Below are positions 52,718 to 62,078 of a stretch of 64,000 nt of DNA, in pieces. The position numbers and the translations under genes were made by a program. The number at the start of each line of letters is the position of its first letter. Position 1 is the first letter of the stretch. The notes below the pieces were generated by a model. The model did not search any database. It was not told the DNA's origin and saw nothing but the letters and a program-made list of their open reading frames with translations. The stretch is from Pseudozyma flocculosa PF-1 (Eukaryota; Basidiomycota; Ustilaginomycetes; Ustilaginales; Ustilaginaceae), in contig NW_006920878.1 of assembly GCF_000417875.1 (NCBI RefSeq), positions 615,880 through 679,879 on the forward strand. The letters run 5' to 3'.

Positions 52718-52822
52718 TAGCTTCGGTCGGTCTCGATCCGACGACCTTTGGGTAACCCACATCGCTTCGAAGTGGAAAGGTGATATGAGCCCAACGCGCT
52801 AGTCCGACTGCGCCACAAAGCT
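52718..52822 (-). tRNA. tRNA-Met(CAU), probably initiator, with a 30-nt intron
   Basis: A complete cloverleaf can be drawn by hand: acceptor AGCTTTG/CGAAGCT (7 bp with one T-G wobble, discriminator A), D stem GCGC/GCGC, anticodon stem TTGGG/CCCAA with loop CTCATAA, variable AGGTC, T stem GTCGG/CCGAC. The mature length is 75 nt. The anticodon CAT is followed by A37, and a 30-nt intron sits between positions 37 and 38, the standard place for nuclear tRNA introns. Initiator features are A1-U72, three G-C pairs at the base of the anticodon loop (29-31 with 39-41), and A54/A60 in the T loop (ATCGAGA instead of TTC). The A box TGGCGCAGTCGG matches consensus perfectly. The D arm resembles elongator tRNA-Met, so the initiator assignment is likely but not certain. 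Confidence 0.92.
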
Positions 52823-52844
52823 CCTTGATGACTGCAGAGCCGAC

Positions 52845-52859
52845 TTTTATTTAAATATA
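52845..52859. promoter_or_regulatory. AT-rich TATA-like element upstream of the tRNA gene
   Basis: TTTTATTTAAATATA is the most AT-rich block of this locus and lies 23-37 nt upstream of the tRNA 5' end. That is the position of the upstream TATA element used by TFIIIB in fungi such as Schizosaccharomyces. It is also about 205 nt upstream of the divergent thioesterase start codon and could serve that gene. Confidence 0.55.
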
Positions 52860-53063
52860 CGCTTTCAGTATTTCGCCTATTGGCCTCTTGATTTCCTTCA
52901 CAGCTGCCGCCGGCTGCCGGCCCAAGGCCAATGACCGGTCCGTGCCAACCAGGTCCCCCTCACCTTCACCCTCGACCCCAATCCTCCTTCGCTCGTCTCA
53001 AGTGACCATCCCATCGAGGACAGCTCCCTACCGCCGCTGCCGCTATCCTCCGCCACCACGACA

Positions 53064-53779
53064 ATGACTGCTTCGGACCGCGATCCCCGTCTTGGACCAT
53101 GGGCGTTTGAGATGGACATCCCGACGCGGTGGCTGGACAACGACCAGTGAGTGCGAGTAGTTCGAAGCGAAGGCGCCTCTCAACCGACACTGCCGTGACT
53201 TGACGAGCGTCGCTAATGCTGGCCTTTGTTGGACGCACGCGTTACAGGTACGGCCACCTCAACAACAGCGCCTACTACCTGATCGCGGACAGCATCGTCA
53301 ACACCTACCTAATCACGCACTGCGGCATCGAGCCGTTCCAGCACTCGCCACCCCCGGCGTCCTCTGGCGCAGCTTCGTCGAGCGGCGGGGCATCGTCGGC
53401 GGACGTCATCGGGCTGGTGATTTCGAGCTCTGCCAACTACTATGCGCCCACGTCGTTTCCCTCGAACCTCCGGGTCAAGCTGAGGGCGGTGCACCTGGGT
53501 CGCAGCTCGGTGCGGTACGAGGTCGGGGTCTTTGAACAGCCTCTCAAGTCGATGCTGTTGAGCACCGCTACCGGGAGCAAGGACGCATCACTGACGGTGC
53601 AGAGGGCGGAGGAAGTCGGTGGAGACAAGGGTGGGACCAAGGCGGCGGTCGTGACGCAGGCGACTCACGTCTTTGTCGACCGAGCGTCGCGGCGGCCTGT
53701 CAAGGCGATGCCGGACCAGCTGAGGAGAGGGCTCGAGAGACTGGTGGTGGGTGCGCCATCTCCGGCTGCGAAGCTTTGA
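53064..53779 (+). CDS. hotdog-fold (4HBT) thioesterase-like protein (two exons)
   Basis: Exons 53064-53146 and 53248-53779 (101-nt intron, phase 2) give 204 residues. The splice rebuilds the family signature: exon 1 ends RWLDNDQ and exon 2 continues YGHLNNSAYY, giving the D-x-D-x-x-G-H-x-N-N-x-x-Y block of acyl-CoA thioesterases of the 4-hydroxybenzoyl-CoA type. Later, VRYEVGVFEQ and QATHVFVDRASRRPV form the central strands. Two Ser/Ala/Gly insertions lengthen loops. There is no mitochondrial presequence, in contrast to the paralogue at 15730-16627, so a cytosolic or peroxisomal location is possible; the C-terminus AKL is close to a PTS1 tripeptide. Substrate unknown. The start is the only ATG before the signature that keeps the frame. 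Confidence 0.9.
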
Positions 53780-54088
53780 ACGTTGGTCAGTTGCCGTAGA
53801 AGGCTGAGAATGAACGGCAGAGGAGAGAGAGAGAGAGACAGAGACAGAGAGGGGCGGGTGCACATCCTCGAGGAACGAGGAGCGGGACAGCACCGGACGC
53901 GGCGCCTGCTTAGTCAGCATTGAAAAAACCAGGCCCCGGCGAGGAGGAGCAGCCCACGCCGCCTTCTTCCGACTGGCTCTCCCTCTCGACCAACGCCCTC
54001 CTTCCCCATCCCCCTCTCGCCAATCCCCCCCTCTCGCGCTTCCCATCATCCGTTTGTGCCCCTAGCCGCCCCCTCACCTCGCTCGAAC
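53780..54088. other. short intergenic region with a GA microsatellite
   Basis: 309 nt between co-oriented genes. GAGAGA/GAGACA repeat at 53821-53850, then a C-rich leader before the uL1m start. Confidence 0.5.
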
Positions 54089-55454
54089 ATGGCAGCGCTC
54101 TTCCCGGCTTCGTGCCGCTCCACGCCGCTCCTGGTTGCCACCGCACGACTGCAGCTCAGCTCCGCCTCGACCTCGACCGCCGCCCGCACCTTTACCACCT
54201 CGCAGCCCAGCTTCAAGAAGTCCAACCGCGCCCGCGGCGCATCCCGCAAGTCGCCCCGCAACCTCGCCATCCTCGCTTCCCTCTCGCCTCGCATCGCCAC
54301 CGCCGCCCAGGCGTCCTCGGCCAAGTCAAAGAAGGCGGCGAACCCGCTCGAGCCAAAGGAGGGCGAGACGCTCCTCACCCTCGAGCAGGCCTGCGAGCAG
54401 CTCTCGGCAAAGGAGGGCAAGAAGCGGCCCCTCAACGCCTACGAGCTCCACATCGTCACCACCGTATCCACCCACCAGACCAACGCTCTCCGCGGTCGCA
54501 TCTCGTTCCCGCGCGACCCGCGCAACAAGCAGGAGAAGCTCCTCATCTTTGCCGAAGAGGGGTCAGAGGCCAACGAGTCGGTCAAGAAGATCCTCGCAGA
54601 GGAAAAAGCTCGCCTAGGCATCCCTGCTTCCGCTGTTGCTGCTGCGCCCGCCATCGAGCCGACGCCCGAGCCGACGCCAGCGGTGGCCGAGGCATCTGGC
54701 GAAGCGGCGACAGAGGCCTCTTCGAGCAGCAGCGACAGCACCAGCACCAGCACCAGCAGCAGCACCAGCAGCGAGGCGACGGCGTCCGAGTCGGCAGCAC
54801 AAAGCAAGGTCAGCGTCTATGAGCCTTCCATCATCCTCGGCGGCTCGGAGCTCATCTCGTCGGTGCTCAACAACCGCGTCAGCGGCTTCACAAAGGTGCT
54901 CTGCACCCAGTCGCTCCTCGGCGAGGTCTCCAAGTCGCTCGCCCGTTCGCTCGGACCCAAGGGCCTGATGCCCAACCCGCGTCGAGGTACCGTGGTGCCG
55001 TCGGACGACGCCAACAAGATCCTCAACGCCATCAAGGAGGCGAGGGGCGCAACCGACTGGAGGAGCGACAAGATTGGCGTCGTACGAGGAGCCGTTGGGC
55101 GGCTCAACTTTGACAAGGGAGAGGTCAGGAAGAATGTCGTGACGCTCCTCGACGCCATCCTCGAGAAGGTGCCGACGCTGGGCAATCAGGCCGGCGCCAA
55201 CCAGGTCGCTGGACAGGCCAAGGAGTACGTCGAGAGGCCGCAGAGGACGCCGGGAGAGCTCAAGCGAGGTAAGTCGTCGTCGTCACCTAGTGCCAGTCCC
55301 TTGCCTCTGTTCCTCCTCTGCACGACGAATGCTGACCCCGCCCGCTCGCCTCAATATGACCACGACGACAGCTGCGGGGATGATCAAGCAGATCCACATC
55401 AGCTCGACGCAAGGCCCGGCATACAAGCTCGACCTTCGCGACATTCTCGCATGA
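54089..55454 (+). CDS. MRPL1: mitochondrial large-subunit ribosomal protein uL1m (two exons)
   Basis: L1-stalk protein of the mitochondrial ribosome. Exons 54089-55268 and 55372-55454 (103-nt intron, phase 1) give 420 residues. The first about 45 residues form a presequence without acidic residues (ARTFTTSQPSFKKSNRA). The L1 fold follows: domain I strands near 120-160 (ELHIVTTV), the domain II region with the ribosomal L1 signature LGPKGLMPNPRRGTV, then EVRKNVVTLLDAILEK. The short second exon supplies the conserved final strand KQIHISSTQGPAYKLDL. A Ser/Ala/Thr/Glu run at about 180-240 splits the protein between domains, lengthening it beyond the bacterial about 230 residues. The start is the first ATG giving the presequence. 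It converges on the secretory-pathway gene. Confidence 0.94.
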
Positions 55455-55842
55455 GCCGCCCCCGCCGTCGCCAGGCTGTGCTGCTTGCGCGCTCAGCCCG
55501 GTCGCCTTTTCGCCGAATGTCACCCGATCGTCCGCCCCTTTGAATCAGCGGCGTGAATGAGCGTGCCGGCGTCGATGGCAAGAATTTGCGAGAGAGGGTA
55601 AGGCGAGAAGCTTTCGAGATTTCAACGAGCGAGATAGAGGGTGGAGAAGAGCGCAACGGCGACAGGGAGCGTGGTGACCGAGAGATAGGCATGTGGTCGT
55701 ACGAGCGAAAAGCGAGGCAGAGAGAGGAGAGGTCGAGAACGACCCGCAGAGCGGAGGCATCGGTACGCCATCACGATCTTCACGGCGAAGAGCGGGCCGA
55801 CTCTGCTGCCGCTGGGATCGGCGCGGAGGGGAGGGCGTCGTC
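55455..55842. other. intergenic between convergent genes
   Basis: 388 nt shared by the 3' ends of uL1m and the secretory-pathway gene. Purine-rich plus strand (GAGA stretches); no gene seen. Confidence 0.5.
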
Positions 55843-58310
55843 TCACATCGGCAGAGGCTTGGTCAAACGGCCGTACTTGTCGATCGACAGGCCCATGCCA
55901 TCGAGGCGGGCCTTGACGTTTTCGGCACCGGGGCCGTCGAACCGCTTGCCCGTCCCGAAAAAGTTGGAGGGCAGGCGGTGGTAGCGGATTCCAGAGAAGA
56001 GGATGAGGCCTCCTCCGAGCCCGTACTTGAAGCCCTTGGACGCGAATATAGGGTTGTTCATGACGCCGGCAGGGATCGCGTTGAGCATGCCGCGCTTGAC
56101 CAGGCTCGGCCGCTGATCCGAGGACGAAGAGGCGAGGCTGATGGACGCATCGCCGTCGTCGGCACGGTCCGGTGCAAACGTCGGCGAGCTTTGCGCGAAC
56201 TTGTCGGGCCCGCCGAAGATGTGCAGGGGCGTAACCTCGTCGTCGAACCACCTCGGGTCGTCGAGATCGTGCAGTCCGGCGGGTCGGGCGTCGTGGTGGT
56301 GCTCGCGCTCCGAGTCATGCTCGTCGATGCGGTGCGGTTTGACAAGCACGAGGTCCGAGACCGAGGCGTCTACCGAACGAGCTTGGGCGTTCTTCTTGCA
56401 CCCGTGTTCCCTCTTGACGATGGTCTGGCCTCCGTTTGCGGGCGAGGCGGAACGTTCGACCTTGTCCTGCGGCTCGGGAGTGGCGTCCGGGACGTCGCGA
56501 GCACGTAGTCCGACCATCGAGCCAGGCACGATGCTGCCCGGAACTTGGTTTGAAAGGCTGCCCTGAGGATAGCTCGACACGGGGCCGCCTAGCAGTGGTC
56601 CAGCTGTGCCCATTGCACCAGAGGGGGTCGACGGCAGCTTCGTGCCAGGAAGCATCACGGGCTGGGCGCTCGCATAGGTAAAGCCGGAGGGATCGGCGAG
56701 GCGGGCGCTGCTGCCCTTCTTATCCCTATCCTCCAGCTCCTTGTCGAGTCTCTCGGTTTCGGCGTCAAGCTTCTTCTGCTCGCGGTGACTGTGCACCAGG
56801 ATCGGGACGCCAACCGAGAGGACGCTGCCCACACCAGCCGCAGCGCCCAGCCCGGCCACGACTTTCGGCCTCTTGTACCAGGGCAGGCTCTTGGCGTCGA
56901 CGATGGCCGGTCCAGCAGCTCCGCTCTCGATCCTGGATGCGCTCCTGGAAAGGGTGCCGGCCGCTCCAGACTCGACGGCGGCGGTGGAGGAGGAGGAGGA
57001 GCGACCAAACGGCCACAGCTTGCTTCCAAACGCCTTGACCGTGGAGCCGAACGACGAGAGGGCTCTGGAAGCAGCGCCAGAGGGAGCCTGGCGCTTGGTG
57101 AGCATGTTGTGGTCGTCCTTCTTGCCGCTTGCACCTTCCGGGCTCGATTTGGTCTTGTCGCTGCCCGACTGCTCGTGATCCGACTTGGCCGCATCGCCAC
57201 CTTCCGTGGGCAGAGGTGTCTTCACACCGGCGTCTGCGGACGGGTCCTCATCGGGCCAGGTCAGGTTGTTGGGGTAGCTCCTGAACGTATGGATCTTGTC
57301 GTGCTGGTCCTTGTCCTTGCCACCGTCCTCGGACTCGTCCTTGGGACCCTTGCCCAGGTCGCCCTTGGTCTCACCGGGGACAAAGCGCGGCGCCGACTCC
57401 TCCTTGGCCGGGCCGCCGTGCGCGTCGACCTCGTCGGACTTCTTGTCCTTCCTCTTGTTCTTGTGAAGATGCTGCTCGACGAGGTAGGCCGAAGTGAAGG
57501 CGCTGGCGCCAACGGGCACGCCCAGGGCCGCTCCGATCGCGGCCTTCCGCGTCTTTGATAGGCCGCGCCACCAGTCTCGAAGGCCCTTGCTCTCGGTGGC
57601 CTCTAGGTGCTCGGGCGTGTCGGAACGAAGGGTGGTCTCGAGCAGCCTCTGCTGCTTGATCTCTTTCGGGTTCTTGCCACGGCTGAAGGTCTCGAGGGCG
57701 TCCAGGATGGACTCGGGGCTGGATGTGGCCCGATGCTCGCCTGGAGTCGTCAGAGCGTGCAGCTCTGACTTGGGCAGGGCGTTTTCGATACTGCGTCCCG
57801 TCACCGTGACGACCTCTGGAGCCTGCAGGTTATAAAGTGACGGGCGTGAGAGATTTCACAGCATGTCAGCACCCGTGAAAGCACCGCGGTCTGAATCGAG
57901 GGAGGCAGAGGAGATACTTGCCTTGCTCTCGCCGAGACCGAGCTAAGTGTTGTAGTGCCGTGTGGTCGAGGAGGACGATAGCAGGGGATCGGACCGGTCC
58001 GGATCAGTCGCTACTCTCATTGCACGCCGCCAGCTCACTTGCAGCTCACCAGGCTCTTTAGCATCTCAAATGCGCGCTTGTCGATGTGCCGCATTGGCTT
58101 CGCTTCTGCTGGACGACGAGCATCTCCAGGCTGAGCAGCAGTGGCAGCAGCAGGAGCAGCAGCAGCAGCATCAAAGCGGTGTTGGGTGTCGTCTGCGGAC
58201 CAAGTCTCGCCTTGAACCGCTCGAGCCGCCCATGGCTCGACAGGAACAGGAGCGGTGGCGACAAACTCGCCGACGACGACCAGGAGCAGGGGCAGGAAGG
58301 TGCACCGCAT
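55843..58310 (-). CDS. secretory-pathway protein with signal peptide, Lys-Arg sites and repeated hydrophobic segments; function unknown
   Basis: Exons 58050-58310 and 55843-57822 (227-nt intron, phase 0) give 746 residues. Exon 1 encodes a clear signal peptide (MRCTFLPLLLVVVGEFVATA, cleavage likely after ATA at 20). The body is hydrophilic, rich in Asp, Lys, Ser and Gly, with three hydrophobic Gly-rich segments at about 181-202 (AAIGAALGVPVGASAFTSAY), 408-430 (VVAGLGAAAGVGSVLSVGVP) and 687-699. The first two sit in similar contexts (aromatic/basic before, LV and a His/Lys-rich stretch after), suggesting a duplicated unit. Several Lys-Arg pairs (HIDKRA at 75-80, LTKRQ, IVKRE, LVKRG) are potential Kex2 processing sites. 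Hydrophobic segments could be membrane spans, so it may be a membrane protein. I recognise no family. The signal-peptide exon is inferred from phase and splice sites. Confidence 0.75.
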
Positions 58311-58805
58311 CTCGGGTCAAGGGCGACGTCGAGTCGCTGGGCAGAGAGGGCGGAGGAGGAATGAAGGCGAGGTGCGCGGTACGCGAAAGGGAGAAGGAAG
58401 GTGGGAAAGGCAAGGTCGATAGACGAGAAGGGAGAGGGGATGGCGTCCGCACGAGGCAGGCCTCGGCCCTCTTAAGTACACATCGCCACGTCGGCTGTCA
58501 CAATTGCGGCCGACGACTTCATTTCCTCACTCTGACCTGGCTCTGCAGTCGGATAGCCCACCTGCTCTCTTCTTCCTGTCCATCCGTGGTGGGGAGGGGG
58601 AGGCGCTTCATCTGCAGCGGGGCTGGCTTGCTGCGCGGGGCGAGGGTCTCGAGTGGCACATCAACCAAGGCTTATTTTTGTCTCCGTCTTTGTGGGTCAA
58701 CGCAGCCTTGGCTCGACGAGCAGCCACCATCCAAACGTTCACAGCGCCGAATTTTTGCCAGCGAGAGCTTGTGTGGGACTATCGCTGGCATCCGTACATG
58801 TGAGT
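58311..58805. promoter_or_regulatory. intergenic, promoter of the secretory-pathway gene and NPL4 3' region
   Basis: 495 nt between co-oriented minus-strand genes. Includes CTCTTAAGTACAC at about 58470, a modestly AT-rich spot about 160 nt upstream of the secretory-pathway ATG. No coding frame is supported. Confidence 0.4.
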
Positions 58806-61607
58806 CTACATGGGCAGGCCGCAGACCTCGCAGTCGGACGAGCCGGGCGGGTTGTGGAAGGTGCAGTGCGGGCACACCTTTGCGTCGGTCGGGGCGTCGG
58901 CCTCCGCCCCGCCGGAAACGGCCCCGCCCTGCCTCGACGAGGTTCCTGTGAGTTGGACCGAGTCATCGGCGTCGTCGTCGTCGTCGACAAAGGCGTCATC
59001 GGCGTCCTCGAAGGCCATGTCGTCATCCGACTCCCCGCCATCGTAGGTAAAGTTGTGCTCCGCCTCCTTCTGTCCCGCCGCCTCCTGCCCGCCGCTGTGG
59101 TTGTTGGACGATGCCGCGCTCGGGGCGTGCTCGCGCGCGATGGCCGCCAGCGTCTGCCACCCGGGCCGGAGCAAGAGCGCATCCAGAGCAGCACCAGAGT
59201 CGTGGGTGATCGCGACACGGCATAGAGCAGCCATGTCGTCCTGCGAATCCAGGAGCATAGTGGGAAAGAGACAGCGAGCCAGGCGGAAACGCGTCAGTAG
59301 CGGCTACATGGGCGCCCCGCCACGACGGTCTAGCGGCGGCTGCCCGCCTTGGACGTTCATCTGTCGACTCACCTGATCCAAGAGGCCGGACGTGTCGAGG
59401 AAGGCAAGCAGGTGCCAGTCGCTCAGCGTGCCCACCAGCTTCTCGCGGACCTGGTTGTCGTCGGCCCGCGACTTGCCCTTGGTGTCCTCGGAACCGCCGC
59501 CGACGGGAAGGAGCTCGCGCTGACCCACGACCTTGCCGATCTCGGTGAGGGCGACAGTGAGATCTTGGTCGTGCAGGCCTGGCCGGTTTTCAATAGGAAA
59601 GGCCGACGAGAGGAACGTCGGGCTGGGCGAGTTGGGAAAGCCGTGCGTGACCTGCGATGCCCGAAATACAAGGATTAAGGAAGCAGCGGAAGTGTGCCGT
59701 TGGCATGCATTAGCCGATCCGCGCTCGTCACACTCGTGTTCAGACGGAGCGGTCCGATGACAGCAGGGCAGAAATCGGGCCGTCGGCGACTCACATTGAC
59801 GATGAGGTACTCGACAGGGAACGTGGGCTTGGCAGTCTCCTTGACGTCGATCTTGTACTCGTTGGTATACCGGTAAAAGACCTCGGGTACGTAGAGAGCG
59901 TCGCCGCTGGGCTTGACCCGGATAATGTTGGGGTTGACGCTGGCCTCAATCATGTCGGCCTGGACCATGCCCATGGCCTGCTCGCTGACCTGGTAGGACG
60001 AGACGTCGATGCCGCCGTCTTCGGTGCCGCTCAGCACGCAGGTGACAAACTTGGAGTTGAAGCGGCCGCTCGAGCTAAAGCGGCTCGGGTTCGGGTTGCC
60101 GAGCTGGAGCTGGGCGGCAAAGAGGGTCTCGCAGCCGGAGAGGAAGAAGCTGTCCTTGTGGCGCTTGCAGGCGACCATGCCGGCCTTGGACGGGTCCTGG
60201 TGGGTCGGGTCGGCAGGGCTGAGGTCCGAGTAGATCATGCCGACGAACTCGAGGCCACAGGCACGCGCCAGCTTCTCGACTCGCGCCTGGTCCTCCCAAG
60301 GCACGCCGAGCGTGAGGCCGTCGAGCTCGCCCTCCTGCGGTGGCTCGTGGATGGCCTCGACCACAGCCTTGATGCCCATCGGCACGTCGGGGTAGGCCTC
60401 GTACCGGCCGAGGAGGAAACCGAAGCGTTGGCTCGCCGTGCTGCGCCAGAAGGCGAGGATCTTTTCAATCAGGTCCGGGTGCGCAAACTCGACGTGGTCG
60501 ACCATGCGGTAGGGTTGCCTCTGCAGCGTGATGGCCGAGGGCTGACACTTTGTGCAGATGCCGGCGGGCCAGCTCGGGTGCTGCCCTGACGGGCAGGGCA
60601 CCTTGACGCGGTAGTCGGCCTCCTCGAGGGGCGGGATGTACGATTGCGACGGCTTGTTGAGGGCAATGTCCTGCTTGCGGAGATAGGCGTGGAACGAGAG
60701 GTGCTTGATGCTGTGCTCCGCCTGGTAGTTGGAGTCGTACGGCTGCGGCGAGAGCGAGGGCGAGTAGGTGGTCCGAGGCGGAACAACGTTGGCAGAACGG
60801 TCAGCTCACCTGCGTGAAGAGACGGCCACCCATATCGCATCGAGCCCTGCTCACCTCGAGCGGCATGCAGTAATCGCACATGCCCTTGGGCCCGTGCCGG
60901 CAAAACTGGGCGTCCTTGGGCCGAGGGATCTTGCCCTCTTGCGCCTCCCAGTAGGTGTCGACCTTGTGCTCAACGGCCGTCTCCCAGGGCTTCTTGGCCT
61001 TCGCTTCGGCGGCGCTGCCATTCGAAGATGGGCCGGCTGCGCTTGACGACTCTGCGGTGGCGGCAGGTGCAGCGCTGCCGGCTGCAGTAGACGACGAAGC
61101 CGAAGCTTCCTGGTAGGCGGCGTACAGAAGGTGACCGTGGCTGCGATGAAGGCGGTTGACGTGGTTTCTGGCTTCAGGCTGAAGTTCTCTAGTTCGCACG
61201 GCTGGCTTTCCGAACGAGGATTGAGTGCTTCAACTTACGAGATGCCGAGCTCACCCAACGTAGTGCCGCGGAGGTCATTGGCAGGAAACTCTCCGCCGCG
61301 CGGTTGGTTGGAAAAGGTCAGAGAGCTGGGGTCTGCATTGATGGTCGTCTCGAGAACCTGCGGAGACGAGAAAGGCGGGGTCAGCGAAGGCGGCTGCGCA
61401 GAGCTGGGGAGCGGAGCAGGTTGCCTTTGCTCACCTTGTCTACGAGCTTGGCCGCATCGTCGGTCGGCTCGAGCGGGAAACGGAAGATGCCATCCTTGGA
61501 GCGGACGCGGACGAGCTGATATGCCGGACGGTCGAGGATGCGCAGGGCTCCGGTGGGGTCAGCATGTAGTCGTGCAGAGGCGGCACGGCGGGCCGGTTGC
61601 TCACCAT
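58806..61607 (-). CDS. NPL4: NPL4, ubiquitin-binding cofactor of Cdc48/p97 (seven coding exons)
   Basis: Partner of Ufd1 that recruits and unfolds ubiquitinated proteins with Cdc48, including in ERAD. Coding exons: 61605-61607 (ATG only), 61435-61515, 61239-61357, 60855-61140, 59795-60742, 59373-59651 and 58806-59240; all GT..AG with matching phases, 716 residues (yeast 580, human 608). Splicing the ATG to exon 2 yields MLVRVRSKDGIFRFPLEPTD, matching the yeast N-terminus (UBX-like domain). Next come an Ala/Ser-rich linker, the NPL4 zinc fingers (FCRHGPKGMCDYCMPLE and CPSGQHPSWPAGICTKC), and the MPN-type domain (VDHVEFAHPDLIEKILAFWR, RFGFLLGRYEAYPDVPMGIK). The C-terminal domain leads to a final RanBP2/NZF-type finger C695-x2-C698-x10-C709-x2-C712, present in animal NPL4 but absent from yeast NPL4. 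An acidic stretch (DADDAFVDDDDDADD) precedes it. Confidence 0.95.
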
Positions 61608-62078
61608 GTTTGCTGTCTTGCCCAGGGGTCGGGGATAGGTGTGGCTGGATGCGGTCTGTATGCGACGAGCTCGTTTGCTTGATCGGGAGAAGCTGTGCGA
61701 GCGGAGTGAGGAACGAAGCTGCGTGGCGGTGTCGACGGCGTTGGTGTTGGTGGTGGTGGTGTTGAACGCCGCTGTTGCAACCTCGCTCACCTGCTCGACC
61801 TGACCACGGGCCAGCAGGGCAAAGGCCACCCGCGAAGGTCCCAGCCTCCACATTGACAGCCAGGCCAGGCCACGCACGCATGCTCGGCTCCGGCCGTCCG
61901 AGCCTGCCCCCGCCAGACCTGGGTGTCTCGATCACTCAGGCGGCCCCTCCTCAGCCCTCCTCCCGGCCCAACACGGCAGGCCTCCCGACATCGCCCCGTG
62001 GTCTGCAATGTCTGAGATATCTATGCGCAGTCTGTCTTCTCAATGCAATCCCCTCTCGCCCTGAGCTACCTGATCATA
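61608..62078. promoter_or_regulatory. intergenic, NPL4 promoter and 3' end of the FAD oxidoreductase gene
   Basis: 471 nt. Carries GGT/GTT repeats at about 61738-61765 and CCAGGCCAGGCC at about 61860-61871. The latter is another member of the intergenic CAGGCC clusters. Confidence 0.45.
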
